DNA of 64,000 bases, taken from the NCBI RefSeq assembly GCF_008039615.1, contig NZ_VDUZ01000036.1, forward strand, positions 35,700-99,699. The letters are read 5' to 3'. A program made the translations under genes and the position numbers. Below the pieces are notes generated by a model, which was not told the DNA's origin, did not search any database, and was given only the letters and a program-made list of their open reading frames with translations. Below are positions 26,422-35,829 of this stretch, piece after piece. Origin of the DNA: Vineibacter terrae (GTDB lineage: Bacteria > Pseudomonadota > Alphaproteobacteria > Reyranellales > Reyranellaceae). Numbering within the stretch: the stretch's first letter is position 1; each line of letters starts with the position of its first letter.

Positions 26422-28224
26422 ATGACCAGGCAAGCCCCCTCGCCATGGCAGGCAACCAGACTTCGGTCGCGCGGTGGCCGTCGGGCAGGACCTTATGCGG
26501 CAGGCGCCGCGGCTGCGGTGCTGTTGCTGGGCGTGGGCGTGCTTGGCGTCGGCCTCCTCGGCGGTATTCCCTGGCGTGATGCTGCACGCGCCGTCGCCGG
26601 ACCGCGCCAGCTGACGGCGACGCTGATCATTCCGCCAGTGCCGGAAGCGGCTGCGCCGCGACCGGCCAATCGCCCGACGCTGGTCCAGCATGGCGGTTCT
26701 TCTCCGCCACCGGTGGAGAGCCCGGCCGCGCCTCCGGCGTCGCCACCCCCGGCAGCGCCAGCGCCGGTCGAGACGCCGCCCCCGGCACCGTCGATATCAC
26801 CACCAGCAGCCGCGACCACGCCGCCGCCGGCACCGGCATCGCCACCCGACGCCGCGAGCGCGCCGCCAGCACCGTCATCGCCGCCTGCTGCTGTGGCCAC
26901 GCCGCCCTCACCACCGGCGTCGCCGGAGCCTGAAAAAGCGCCATCATTGCCGCCGGCAACGCCGTCGCCTTCGGTTGCCGAGGCGCCGCCGGCCGCGCCA
27001 ACGCCGGCACCGGAGCAGGCACCTCCATCATCTGCTCCGCCGGTGCCGCCGGCGGCTGCCGACAGCGCCACGGCCACGCCGCCACCTGCGATACCAGCAA
27101 CCGAGCCGGCGCCGGCCGTTCCTGCCCAGCCACCGCCAGTCGCCGCCGACACCGCACCGCCACCTGCCACGGCCAAGGATGCGCCCCCGGCGTCGCCGTC
27201 GACTGGGCCGTCAACCGAGGCGCCGGCGCCTTCCGGCAGCGCCGGCGCCACCGTGCCTGCCGCCCCGTCCGACAAGCCTCCCACCGAGGCGGCTGTCCCG
27301 ACGCCGGCGCCGCTCGTGGCGCTGATCGCCGCCAACGGCTTGCCGGCGCCGCCACCCGAAAAGCCGGCGGTGCCGGCGCGCTGCCCGCCGCTCGATCCCG
27401 CGGCACTGGTCGAGTGGACCCCGGTCGGCCGGCTGCCGCGCATTGATGCCAATGGCTGCATGCCGTGGCTCGCCAACGCTGCCGCTTTCAACTATCGCGA
27501 GACGCGTCCGCGCGTCGGCGTGATTGTGCTCGGGCTAGGCAAGGATCCGCAGCTCACCCAGCGCGCCATCGATGCGCTGCCGCCGCGCATCTCGCTGGGG
27601 TTCGCATCCGATGCGCCTTGGCTTGATCGCTGGATCGACCGCGCGCGTGCCCGCGGGCACGAAGTGCTGGTGATGCTGCCGGTGCAGGCACCCGACAAGC
27701 CGCGTGACTCGACATGGCCGCCGCTGCGCGCCGATGTTGCGCCGGAGGAGAACATGCGGCGGCTGCACACGCTGCTCGCCCGCGCCGGCGCCGGCTATAT
27801 CGGTGTGATCGTGCCGACCACGACGCCACTGAGCAGCACCGACGCGGCCTTGCGTCCGTTGCTCAAGGAGGTCGGCGACCGAGGGCTGCTGGTTCTCGAG
27901 ACCTTCCGAACCGGCCGGACGGTCTACCAGACCAGCAAGGAGCTGGGCGTGCCGTATAGCAGCGACGCCGGCTGGATCGACCGCAAGAGCGAGCCGGATG
28001 AGATCACGGCCAACCTCCAGGCGCTGGAGGAGTTCACGTTGGTGAACCGCTTCGCGCTTGCTGTCGCCACGGCGCAGCGGGAGACCATCGAGCGGCTGAT
28101 TGCGTGGTCGAAGGATATCGAGACGCGCGGAATTGCCCTGGCGCCGGTGACCGGCCTCACCGAATGCGTGGACCTGTGCGCCGAGCGCGTCCGCAAGGCG
28201 ATGGTCGGCGGCGGTGGGCGATGA
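26422..28224 (+). CDS. Divergent polysaccharide deacetylase (YibQ-like) with long Pro/Ala linker
   Basis: 600 residues. An N-terminal transmembrane segment (about 25-50) is followed by a region of roughly 230 residues made almost entirely of Pro, Ala, Ser and Thr (about 75-305), then a folded C-terminal domain of about 280 residues. That domain begins near RPRVGVIVLGLGKDPQLTQ and continues with LPPRISLGFASDAPWLD and GHEVLVMLPVQAPD, as in the divergent polysaccharide deacetylase family. Classical metal-binding His residues are not all evident, so catalysis is uncertain. An inner-membrane anchor with a periplasm-spanning linker is the likely topology. Its stop overlaps the rppH start (ATGA). 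Confidence 0.85.
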   Translation: MTRQAPSPWQATRLRSRGGRRAGPYAAGAAAAVLLLGVGVLGVGLLGGIPWRDAARAVAGPRQLTATLIIPPVPEAAAPRPANRPTLVQHGGSSPPPVESPAAPPASPPPAAPAPVETPPPAPSISPPAAATTPPPAPASPPDAASAPPAPSSPPAAVATPPSPPASPEPEKAPSLPPATPSPSVAEAPPAAPTPAPEQAPPSSAPPVPPAAADSATATPPPAIPATEPAPAVPAQPPPVAADTAPPPATAKDAPPASPSTGPSTEAPAPSGSAGATVPAAPSDKPPTEAAVPTPAPLVALIAANGLPAPPPEKPAVPARCPPLDPAALVEWTPVGRLPRIDANGCMPWLANAAAFNYRETRPRVGVIVLGLGKDPQLTQRAIDALPPRISLGFASDAPWLDRWIDRARARGHEVLVMLPVQAPDKPRDSTWPPLRADVAPEENMRRLHTLLARAGAGYIGVIVPTTTPLSSTDAALRPLLKEVGDRGLLVLETFRTGRTVYQTSKELGVPYSSDAGWIDRKSEPDEITANLQALEEFTLVNRFALAVATAQRETIERLIAWSKDIETRGIALAPVTGLTECVDLCAERVRKAMVGGGGR

Positions 28225-28712
28225 AGCGCAGCGACGATCTGCCGAAAGGCTATCGCCCCAATGTCGGCATCATGCTGATCGCGCCGGACCGGCGTGTCTG
28301 GATCGGCCAGCGTTTTGATAGGAATCCCGATGCCGATCAGGCTGGCTGGCAGATGCCGCAGGGAGGCATCGACAAGGGCGAGACTGCGGTCGTGGCGGCA
28401 CGGCGTGAGCTCGAGGAGGAGGTCGGCACGGACAAGGCCGATATCATGCGCGAAAGCGCCACGTGGCTCGCCTACGACCTGCCGCCGACCCTGGCCAGGT
28501 CGTTGTGGAAAGGCCGCTTCCGCGGCCAGGCCCAGAAATGGGTGGCGATGCGTTTCACCGGCAGCGATGCGGACATCGACATCGCGACCGAGCACCCCGA
28601 GTTCCGCGCCTGGCGGTGGGCGCCGGCAGTCGATCTGCCGGGACTGATCGTGCCCTTCAAGCGTGACGTCTACCGCGCCGTGCTGGCCGAGTTCGCCGAT
28701 CTGTTGGGGTGA
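28221..28712 (+). CDS. rppH: RNA pyrophosphohydrolase (Nudix)
   Basis: 163 residues from ATG 28221, which overlaps the previous stop by four bases. RppH removes pyrophosphate from 5'-triphosphate mRNA ends, triggering decay. The Nudix box is complete: GGIDKGETAVVAARRELEEE, continuing VG. The N-terminus YRPNVGIMLIAPDRRVWIGQ, WQMPQGGI and the RFRGQAQKWVAMRF segment are typical of RppH. It is convergent with gpmI, 18 bases away. Confidence 0.93.
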   Translation: MKRSDDLPKGYRPNVGIMLIAPDRRVWIGQRFDRNPDADQAGWQMPQGGIDKGETAVVAARRELEEEVGTDKADIMRESATWLAYDLPPTLARSLWKGRFRGQAQKWVAMRFTGSDADIDIATEHPEFRAWRWAPAVDLPGLIVPFKRDVYRAVLAEFADLLG

Positions 28713-28730
28713 TGAGCCGCGCGTCGCGGA

Positions 28731-30338
28731 CTATGCCACCTTGCGCGCCGCCTCCTGGCGCATGGCGGCCGGCACTGTCAGGACATGGTCGCGCGGCGTC
28801 GCGCGCAGGAGCGATTGTCCGGTCATCTCCGCCGGCTGCTTGATCCCCATCAGCGCCAGCAGGGTCGGGGCAACGTCAGCCAGGCGGCCATCGGCCAGCG
28901 ACACCACGCCGGCCGGCGCGTTGAAGAGGACGGCGGGCACCTTGTTCAGCGTGTGCTGCGTATGCGGCTGGTTGGTTTCGTAGTCGAAGAGCTGCTCGAC
29001 ATTGCCGTGATCGGCGGTCACCAGCAGCGTGCCACCGGCCCGCTGGACGGCATCCATCAGGCGGCCCAGGCTTGAGTCCACGGTTTCGACCGCTTTCACG
29101 GCAGCGGCGAAGACACCGCTATGGCCGACCTGGTCGGTGTTGGCGTAGTTCACCACGATAAGGTCGAAGCGCTTGGCATCGATCGCTTCCACCAGACGGT
29201 CGGTGACCTCCGGCGCGCTCATCTCGGGCTTCAGGTCGTAGGTCGCGACCTTGGGCGAGGGAACCAGGATGCGGTCCTCGCCGGGGAAGACTCGCTCCTC
29301 GCCGCCGTTCAGGAAGAACGTGACATGCGCGTACTTCTCGGTCTCGGCGATGCGCAGCTGCGTCAGACCGGCTTTGGACACCGTCTCGCCCAGGCCGTTG
29401 GCGATGGCGATCGACGGGAACAGCGTGTCGAGGAAGGCGTTGAGCGCCGTCGAGTACTCGGTGAGCCCCAGCGCGCCGGCGAACGATACGACGCGCGGCC
29501 GGGGGAAGCCGTCGAACAGCGGGTCGAGCAGCGCCGTCAGGATCTCGCGCGCCCGATCGGCGCGGAAGTTGCCCATGAGCACGCCGTCGCCGTCCTTCAT
29601 ACCGTCGTACCCGGCGATCACGGTGGGCAGGACGAACTCGTCGGTGGTCTTGGCCGCGTAGCCCTGGGCCACGGCAGCGTCGGGCGTGTCGGCGCGCTCG
29701 CCCTGCGCGTCGGTGAGCGCGACATAGGCCTTGGTGACCCGATCCCAACGCTTGTCGCGGTCCATGGCGTAGAAGCGGCCGGACACGGTGCCGATCGTGA
29801 TCGGCAGGCCGGGCTTGAGAGCCGCCTGCAGGTCGGCAAGGTATTCGCGCGCGCTCTGCGGCGGTGTGTCGCGGCCGTCAAGGAAGGCGTGCACGCGCAC
29901 ATGCACACCGGCTGCGGCCACGATGTTGGCCAGGGCCGCGATATGGTCCTGGTGGCTGTGCACGCCGCCAGGCGAAACCAGCCCCATCACGTGGCAGGCG
30001 CCGCCGCTGGCCTTCAGCTTGGCGATGAAATCCTGCAGGGCGGGGCCCTTGGCCAGGCTGCCGTCGGCGATCGCCCGATCGATCCGCGGCAGGTCCTGCA
30101 TGACGACCCGGCCGGCGCCGAGATTCATGTGGCCGACCTCGGAATTGCCCATCTGCCCCTGGGGCAGGCCGACATAGAGTTCCGAGGCGTCGATCAACCC
30201 CTGCGGGCAGGTCGACACCAGCCGGTCGAAATTTGGGGTGCGCGCCGCGAGGACGGCGTTGTCGCGCGGATCGAGCCGGTGGCCCCAGCCGTCCAGGACA
30301 CACAGCACGACGGGGCGGGGGGCGATCGGTTGCGCCAT
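28731..30338 (-). CDS. gpmI: 2,3-bisphosphoglycerate-independent phosphoglycerate mutase
   Basis: 535 residues. Glycolytic enzyme interconverting 3- and 2-phosphoglycerate using two metal ions. The N-terminus PVVLCVLDGWGHR supplies a metal Asp, the phosphorylated Ser is in GQMGNSEVGHMNLGAGR, and later motifs include HAFLDGRDTPP, FNFRADR-like MGNFRADRAREI, NYANTDQVGHSG and TADHGNVEQL. It is convergent with rppH. In many proteobacteria gpmI lies in the same direction with envC and ctpA; here it is inverted and no envC is seen between. Confidence 0.95.
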   Translation of the reverse strand: MAQPIAPRPVVLCVLDGWGHRLDPRDNAVLAARTPNFDRLVSTCPQGLIDASELYVGLPQGQMGNSEVGHMNLGAGRVVMQDLPRIDRAIADGSLAKGPALQDFIAKLKASGGACHVMGLVSPGGVHSHQDHIAALANIVAAAGVHVRVHAFLDGRDTPPQSAREYLADLQAALKPGLPITIGTVSGRFYAMDRDKRWDRVTKAYVALTDAQGERADTPDAAVAQGYAAKTTDEFVLPTVIAGYDGMKDGDGVLMGNFRADRAREILTALLDPLFDGFPRPRVVSFAGALGLTEYSTALNAFLDTLFPSIAIANGLGETVSKAGLTQLRIAETEKYAHVTFFLNGGEERVFPGEDRILVPSPKVATYDLKPEMSAPEVTDRLVEAIDAKRFDLIVVNYANTDQVGHSGVFAAAVKAVETVDSSLGRLMDAVQRAGGTLLVTADHGNVEQLFDYETNQPHTQHTLNKVPAVLFNAPAGVVSLADGRLADVAPTLLALMGIKQPAEMTGQSLLRATPRDHVLTVPAAMRQEAARKVA

Positions 30339-30424
30339 GAAACGACCTCAAGCTGGCAATCCCACCGTCCCCGGCGGGCCTAAGCCTGATGGGTATAGGC
30401 GCTGCCGGCGCATTGCTCCAGTGA

Positions 30425-30570
30425 CCATATCCTCTCCCGCGCGCGGGCTAGGAAGGGGCCCATCGCGAAGCGATGGGAAGGTGAGGGGCCAGGGACGAAG
30501 TGCCTTGCATGGAGCCCTCACCCGTCGAGCGCTTCGCGCTCGCCGACCTCTCCCGCCGGCGGGAGAGGTG
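30425..30570. repeat. Palindromic intergenic repeat with several hairpins
   Basis: Between gpmI and the ABC operon, in a 236-base gap. It contains a perfect 22-bp palindrome at 30547-30568 (CCTCTCCCGCC and its complement), a hairpin around CCCATCGCGAAGCGATGGG, and GAGCGCTTCGCGCTC. Both ends carry CCTCTCCCGC-type sequence. It resembles REP/MITE-like elements, and it also sits just after the ABC ATPase stop, where it could end transcription. Confidence 0.75.
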
Positions 30571-30574
30571 GAGG

Positions 30575-32203
30575 CTAAGCGGCCTCGAACTTGCCGAACT
30601 CCCAATCGCGCCCCGGAGCGGCGGCGAGGAGGGCCTGGGTGTAGGCGTGCTGCGGCCGCAGGAAGACGTCGGCGGCCGGCCCGTACTCCACGACCTTGCC
30701 CTTCTCCATCACGGCGACCTCGTCGCAGACCTGGGCTGCCACCCGCAGGTCATGGGTGATGAACAGCATGGCAAGGTTCATCCGCTCGCGGATCTCGTCC
30801 AGCAGCTTCAGCACCTGCGCCTGCACCGAGACATCCAGCGCCGACACGGCCTCGTCCGCGATCAGCACCTCCGGCTCCATCGCGAGCGCGCGGGCGATGC
30901 AGATGCGCTGGCGCTGGCCGCCCGAGAACTGGTGCGGGTAGCGATCGAGGGCATCGGGGTCCAGCCGCACCGTTTCCATCAGGGTGCGGGCACGCTGGGT
31001 TGCTGCCGACCGCGAGGCGCCGAAGTTCATCGGCCCTTCGACGATCGATTCGCCGACCGTGCGACGGGGATTGAGGGAGCGGTAGGGATCCTGGAACACG
31101 ATCTGGATCCGGCGGCGATGCCGGCGCAGCAACCGCTGCGGCAGCAGCGCCACATCGTCCTCGCCCAGTGTCACCCGGCCTTCGGTCGGATCGATCAGCC
31201 TCGCGATGCAGCGTGCGACGGTGGACTTGCCGGAACCCGACTCGCCTACGATCCCCAGCGACTCGCCTTGCCGAACCACGATGCTGACGTTGTCGACGGC
31301 GCGCACGGTGCGCGCCTTCTGGAACATGCCGCCGCCGCCATAGACCTTGGTCAGCTTCTCGGTGCGCAGCACCGTGCGGGCGCCGTCGTGCCGCGGGCGC
31401 TCGGCCGGCAGCATGCTGGGCACGGACGAGATCAGCATGCGGGAGTAGGGATGGCGCGGTCGCGACAGGATGTCGTGTGTCGGTCCTGCTTCCACCAGCT
31501 CGCCCAGGCGCAGCACGGCGACGCGATGGGCGATGTCGCAGACGACGCCGAAATCATGGGTGATGAACAGGACGCCCATGTTCTTGTCGCGCTGGATGTC
31601 CTTGATCAGCTCGAGGATCTGCGCCTGGGTGGTGACGTCGAGCGCCGTCGTCGGCTCGTCGGCGATCAGCAGGGTCGGCTCCAGCACCAGCGCCATCGCG
31701 ATCATGACGCGTTGGCGCTGACCGCCGGAGAGCTGGTGCGGATAGGAATCATAGATGCGCGGCGGGTCGGGCATGCTGACCCGCTCGAACACGCGGATGA
31801 TCTTGTCCTTGCGTTGCTGCGGCTCGAGCTGGGTATGCGTGCGCAGCACTTCGTCGATCTGGTCGCCGCAGGTCATGACGGGATTGAGCGCCGTCATCGG
31901 CTCCTGGAAGATCATCGACATGCGCACGCAGCGCAGCTCGCGCAGACGGTTCTCGGTGGCGTGGGCGATCTCCTCGCCCTCGAGCCGGATCTCACCGCCG
32001 GTGACCGGCAGCGACTTGGGCAGCAGGCCCATCACGGCCTGGGCGATCACGGACTTGCCGGAGCCGGACTCCCCCACCAGGCAGACGATCTCGCCGGGAT
32101 TGATGACGACGCTGACCTTCTCGACCGCATGCGGCCGGTCGCTGCCTTTGGGCAGCGCGATCGAGAGGTCGCGGATCTCGAGGACAGGGTGGTTCGAAGC
32201 CAT
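30575..32203 (-). CDS. ABC transporter ATP-binding protein, fused DppD-DppF type
   Basis: 542 residues from ATG 32203. Two complete nucleotide-binding domains in one chain, powering the peptide-type importer encoded upstream. Each half has Walker A (GESGSGKSV and GESGSGKST), a signature (LSGGQRQRV and FSGGQRQRI) and Walker B with downstream Glu ([24 protein letters not shown]). The second half keeps the oligopeptide C-terminal extension. Fused double ATPases are common in proteobacterial dipeptide / nickel-type operons. Two bases separate it from the permease stop. Confidence 0.93.
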   Translation of the reverse strand: MASNHPVLEIRDLSIALPKGSDRPHAVEKVSVVINPGEIVCLVGESGSGKSVIAQAVMGLLPKSLPVTGGEIRLEGEEIAHATENRLRELRCVRMSMIFQEPMTALNPVMTCGDQIDEVLRTHTQLEPQQRKDKIIRVFERVSMPDPPRIYDSYPHQLSGGQRQRVMIAMALVLEPTLLIADEPTTALDVTTQAQILELIKDIQRDKNMGVLFITHDFGVVCDIAHRVAVLRLGELVEAGPTHDILSRPRHPYSRMLISSVPSMLPAERPRHDGARTVLRTEKLTKVYGGGGMFQKARTVRAVDNVSIVVRQGESLGIVGESGSGKSTVARCIARLIDPTEGRVTLGEDDVALLPQRLLRRHRRRIQIVFQDPYRSLNPRRTVGESIVEGPMNFGASRSAATQRARTLMETVRLDPDALDRYPHQFSGGQRQRICIARALAMEPEVLIADEAVSALDVSVQAQVLKLLDEIRERMNLAMLFITHDLRVAAQVCDEVAVMEKGKVVEYGPAADVFLRPQHAYTQALLAAAPGRDWEFGKFEAA

Positions 32204-32205
32204 GG

Positions 32206-33141
32206 TCAGACGCGCTTGCTCATCTTGGGGTCGAGCGTGTCGCGCAAGCCGTCGCCCAGCATGTTCACGGCCAGCACAGTGAGCGCCAGGAAGATCGCCG
32301 GGAACAGGATGTTGTGCGGATACACGCGGAAGAACTGGCGCCCCTCGGCCATGATGTTGCCCCAGGTCGGGGTGTCGGTCGGTATGCCGATGCCGAGGAA
32401 GCTCAGCGTCGCCTCGGCAAGGATGGCCGACGCGCAGATGAAGGTGCCCTGCACGATCACCGGCGCCACCGTGTTGGGCATCACGTGCCGCCACAGGATC
32501 TTGTGCAAGGGCGTGCCGACCGAGACCGCCGCCTCGACATAGGGCTCCTCGCGGATGGTCAGCACGACGGATCGCACCAAGCGTACGACACGGGGTATTT
32601 CCGGCACGACGATGGCGAAGATCACGGTGCCGAGACCGGCGCGGAAGAGCGACACGAGGCCGATGGCCAGCAGGATGCCGGGTATGGCCATCAGGCCGTC
32701 CATGATGCGCATGATGAAGCCGTCAAGCCATCGGATGTAGCCGGACAGCAGGCCGATCAGCACGCCGACGGCGATGCTGATGGCGCCCACGGCAAAGCCG
32801 ACGACCAGCGATACCCGGGCGCCGTACATGACCCGGCTGTAGATGTCGCGGCCCAGGCTGTCGGTGCCCATCAGCGTCGTGCGCTGCGTGGTGGACCCGT
32901 CGTCATTGCGCACGGTGATCTCGACGCCCGGCTTCTTGTTGCGCACCGTCGGGTCGATCTGCGCCGGCGGCACCGTGCCGAGCAGCGGCGCGCACAGGCC
33001 GATCAGGACCATCAGCAGCACGATGCTACCGCCGATCAGCACGCTGGTATGCCGCAGCAGTCGGATCCAGATGCTGGGACGTGCAACAGCGGCCGCGCGT
33101 GCTGCGGCGGCGTCGACTTCGTTTTCGAGGGCGACGGTCAA
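32206..33141 (-). CDS. ABC transporter permease, DppC/OppC type
   Basis: 311 residues. After a cytosolic N-terminus, one transmembrane helix precedes a periplasmic loop, then five more helices. The N-terminal OppC-type segment and the EAA loop (EAAVSVGTPLHKILWRHVMP, equivalent to the consensus EAAxxxGxxxxxI) are present. It partners the permease at 33138 with which it overlaps by four bases (ATGA), so their translation is coupled. Confidence 0.93.
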   Translation of the reverse strand: MTVALENEVDAAAARAAAVARPSIWIRLLRHTSVLIGGSIVLLMVLIGLCAPLLGTVPPAQIDPTVRNKKPGVEITVRNDDGSTTQRTTLMGTDSLGRDIYSRVMYGARVSLVVGFAVGAISIAVGVLIGLLSGYIRWLDGFIMRIMDGLMAIPGILLAIGLVSLFRAGLGTVIFAIVVPEIPRVVRLVRSVVLTIREEPYVEAAVSVGTPLHKILWRHVMPNTVAPVIVQGTFICASAILAEATLSFLGIGIPTDTPTWGNIMAEGRQFFRVYPHNILFPAIFLALTVLAVNMLGDGLRDTLDPKMSKRV

Positions 33142-34079
33142 TAGCGGATCCTCGGATCGAGCACGCTGTAGGCCAGGTCGATGACCAGGTTGACCAGCAC
33201 ATAGACGACGCTGAACATCAGGATCACGACCTGGATCACCGGGAAGTCTCGCGCCAGCACCGCGTCCACGGTCAGGCGGCCGATGCCGGGGATGTTGTAG
33301 ACGCTCTCCGTCACCACCACGCCGCCGATCAGCAGCGCGATGCCGATGCCGATCACGGTGATGATCGGCACGGCGGCATTGCGCAACGCATGGCGCAGCA
33401 GCACGATCCGCGCCGGCAGGCCCTTGGCGCGCGCCGTGCGGATATAGTCCTCACCCAGCGTCTCGATGACGCTGGCGCGGGTGATGCGGGAGATCAGCGC
33501 GATGTAGATCACCGCCAGGGTGATGCTGGGCAGGATCAGGCGTATGATGAAGTCGCCGAAGCCTTCGGATATTCGCCGGTATCCTTGCACCGGCAGCCAT
33601 CCCAGCACGATCGCGAAGACGTAGATCAGGAGGTAGCCGATGACGAACACCGGCACCGAGAACCCCATCACGGAAAAACCCATGACGATGCGGTCGACCC
33701 AGCTGCCCTGACGCGCAGCGGCCAGGACGCCGACCGGCACGGCGATCAGGACCGCCAGGATGATCGTGCAGAGCGACAGCATCAGTGTCGGCTCGACCCG
33801 CTGCAGGATCAGCTCGGCGACCGTCTTCTTGAAGAAGAACGACTCGCCGAAGTCACCGACCAGAACCCGGCTCGACCAGATGAAGAACTGCGACCACAGC
33901 GGCTCGTTCAAGCCGAGCTTGGCGCGGATCGCGTCGACCTGGTCGGCGGTCGCGTTGTCGCCGGCGATGATGGCGGCCGGGTCGTCCTTGGTCATGCGCA
34001 GCAGCATGAACGCGAACACCGCCACAAAGAGCAGCACCGGAATCGTGGCGATCAGGCGTCGGACGATAAAGGCGAACAT
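33138..34079 (-). CDS. ABC transporter permease, DppB/OppB type
   Basis: 313 residues from the ATG at 34079, where the usual DppB start MFAFIVRRLIATIPVLL begins. Six transmembrane helices, with the EAA-like loop DYIRTARAKGLPARIVLLRH and the C-terminal LVNLVIDLAYSVLDPRIRY typical of DppB. With the DppC-like protein it forms the membrane channel. It lies 32 bases after the first binding-protein gene. Confidence 0.93.
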   Translation of the reverse strand: MFAFIVRRLIATIPVLLFVAVFAFMLLRMTKDDPAAIIAGDNATADQVDAIRAKLGLNEPLWSQFFIWSSRVLVGDFGESFFFKKTVAELILQRVEPTLMLSLCTIILAVLIAVPVGVLAAARQGSWVDRIVMGFSVMGFSVPVFVIGYLLIYVFAIVLGWLPVQGYRRISEGFGDFIIRLILPSITLAVIYIALISRITRASVIETLGEDYIRTARAKGLPARIVLLRHALRNAAVPIITVIGIGIALLIGGVVVTESVYNIPGIGRLTVDAVLARDFPVIQVVILMFSVVYVLVNLVIDLAYSVLDPRIRY

Positions 34080-34111
34080 CAAACCATCCTGACGTTGGGC
34101 GACGGGCCGGC

Positions 34112-35698
34112 TCAGGAGCCGGTCTTCTCGATGTTCCAGAAGACGGGCACCGGCGCCTTCAACCAGCCCTTGATGTTGTTGCGATGGGCGCCAGGACCAT
34201 ACCACTGGCCGATCCAGCCGTATTGCGCCGTCTCCAGCGCACGCAGCTGCACCTTCTCTGCCAGCGCCTTCTGCTTGACCGGATCCGTCTCCCTGGCGAA
34301 TGCGTCACGCAGCTTTTCCATTTCCGGGTCGGTCGGCCAGCCGAACCAGCTTTTGTCGCCGGCCGCCACCATGTACGAGGTCGAGATCGGGTTCAGCACA
34401 TCGGCTGAAACGGAGTAGGTGTGCAGGATGTTCCAGCCGCCCTTGTCGGCCGGATCCTTCTTGGTGCGCCGCGAGACCAGCGTCTGCCAATCCATCGACT
34501 GCATGTCGACCTTGAAGCCACCCTTCTCGAGCAGCGCCTTGGTCACCGGCGCGGTGTTGGTGAGGATGGGCAGCGTGGTCGACTGCATCACCACCACGGG
34601 CGTGCCGTCGTAGCCGGCTTCCTTGAGCAGGGCCTTCGATTTCTCGAAGTCCGACTTCAGCAGGATCTCGCCGCCCTTGTCGGTTGCGAACGGCGTGCCA
34701 CAGATGAACACTGCGGCGCAGACTTTGTAGTAGGCCGGATCGCCCACCGTCGCCTTCAGGTAGTCTTCCTGATTTATGGCATACAGCGCCGCGAGCCGGA
34801 TCTTGGGATTGTCGAACGGCTTCACGACATGGTTGAAGCGGATGATGAACTGATGTCCCAGCGGGTTCCAGTCGTCGATGACGACGCTCTTGTCCGCCTT
34901 CAGCATGGGCAGCAGGTCATGCGGCGGCGCCTCGATCATGTCGATCTCGCCGGCAAGCAGCGCGTTGGCCTGGATCTGCACGTCCGGCATCTCGATCAGC
35001 TCGACGCGGTCGACCTTGACCACCTTGCCGCCGGCAAGACCGGACGCGGGCTCGGCCCGCGGCTTGTATTTGGGATTCTTGATGTAGACGTGCTTCTCGC
35101 CGGGCTTCGACTCGTCGGTCTTGTAGATGAACGGTCCCGAGCCGATCTGGCTCTTGATCTGCTCCATCGGGCTCGTCTCGGCGACGCGCTTTGGCATCAT
35201 GAACGGCACGTTCGACGATGGCTTGCCCAGGGATTCGAGAAGCAGTCCGTACGGCTCCTTGAGAACGATCTCGAATGTCTTGGCGTCGACGGCCTTCAGC
35301 TCCTTCACGAAATCCCAGAGCTTCAGGCCCATCGCATCGCGCGCCGCCCAGCGCTTGAGCGACGCGATGCAGTCCTCGCCGGTCACCGGCTGACCGTCGT
35401 GCCACTCCAGCCCGTCGCGCAGCGTGAAGGTCCATGTCAGCTTGTCGCCGCTCACCTTCCAGGTATCGACCATCTGCGGCTTGACCACGTTGTCGGCATC
35501 GGTCGCAAACAACGTGTCGTAGATCAGGTATCCGTGGTCGCGCGTGACGTAGGCCGTCGTCCAGATCAGATCGAGGATGGTCAGGTTGCCGCTCTTGACG
35601 ACGCGCAGCGTGGTTTGCGCAAACGCGCCGCTGGATATCAACGCGGCCAGCCCAGCGGCTGCCAGCGCGCGCTTCAAGGTAGTGGTGACGAACGCCAT
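34112..35698 (-). CDS. ABC substrate-binding protein, peptide/nickel family (SBP_bac_5), paralogue 1
   Basis: 528 residues from the ATG at 35698 with GGGAGG upstream and a signal peptide ending near SGAFAQ. Periplasmic binding protein that delivers ligand to the permeases. Typical motifs: TWTFTLRDGLEWHDGQPVTG and SSNVPFMMPKRVAE; four cysteines include CAAVFICGTPF. It shares long identical runs with the adjacent paralogue, for example MQSMDWQTLV and GLAGGKVVK. The ligand (peptide, opine or other) is not predictable. Confidence 0.93.
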   Translation of the reverse strand: MAFVTTTLKRALAAAGLAALISSGAFAQTTLRVVKSGNLTILDLIWTTAYVTRDHGYLIYDTLFATDADNVVKPQMVDTWKVSGDKLTWTFTLRDGLEWHDGQPVTGEDCIASLKRWAARDAMGLKLWDFVKELKAVDAKTFEIVLKEPYGLLLESLGKPSSNVPFMMPKRVAETSPMEQIKSQIGSGPFIYKTDESKPGEKHVYIKNPKYKPRAEPASGLAGGKVVKVDRVELIEMPDVQIQANALLAGEIDMIEAPPHDLLPMLKADKSVVIDDWNPLGHQFIIRFNHVVKPFDNPKIRLAALYAINQEDYLKATVGDPAYYKVCAAVFICGTPFATDKGGEILLKSDFEKSKALLKEAGYDGTPVVVMQSTTLPILTNTAPVTKALLEKGGFKVDMQSMDWQTLVSRRTKKDPADKGGWNILHTYSVSADVLNPISTSYMVAAGDKSWFGWPTDPEMEKLRDAFARETDPVKQKALAEKVQLRALETAQYGWIGQWYGPGAHRNNIKGWLKAPVPVFWNIEKTGS

Positions 35699-35791
35699 GG
35701 TGCCTCCCGAAGATCTTGGCGGGCGCGGTCGTCGACGGTGGCCCCGTCTGTTGTCAGCAAATCCTGTGCCGCGTCCTTCTCTCCTGACAGC

Positions 35792-35820
35792 AACGCGGCG
35801 GAGCTGAGCTCCGCCGCGTT
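35792..35820 (-). terminator. Strong 14-bp stem-loop between the two binding-protein genes
   Basis: AACGCGGCGGAGCT and its exact complement are separated by a single base, so about 12-13 pairs can form. It lies nine bases after the stop of the promoter-proximal binding protein. With no U-tract, it is better read as an attenuator or 3'-end stabiliser that raises the first binding protein relative to the rest. Confidence 0.7.
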
Positions 35821-35829
35821 CACTTCGCA

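Noticed and set aside
30575..32203. Two ATPase domains in one gene as a novel fusion
   Set aside because: Fused DppD-DppF type ATPases are common in proteobacteria.
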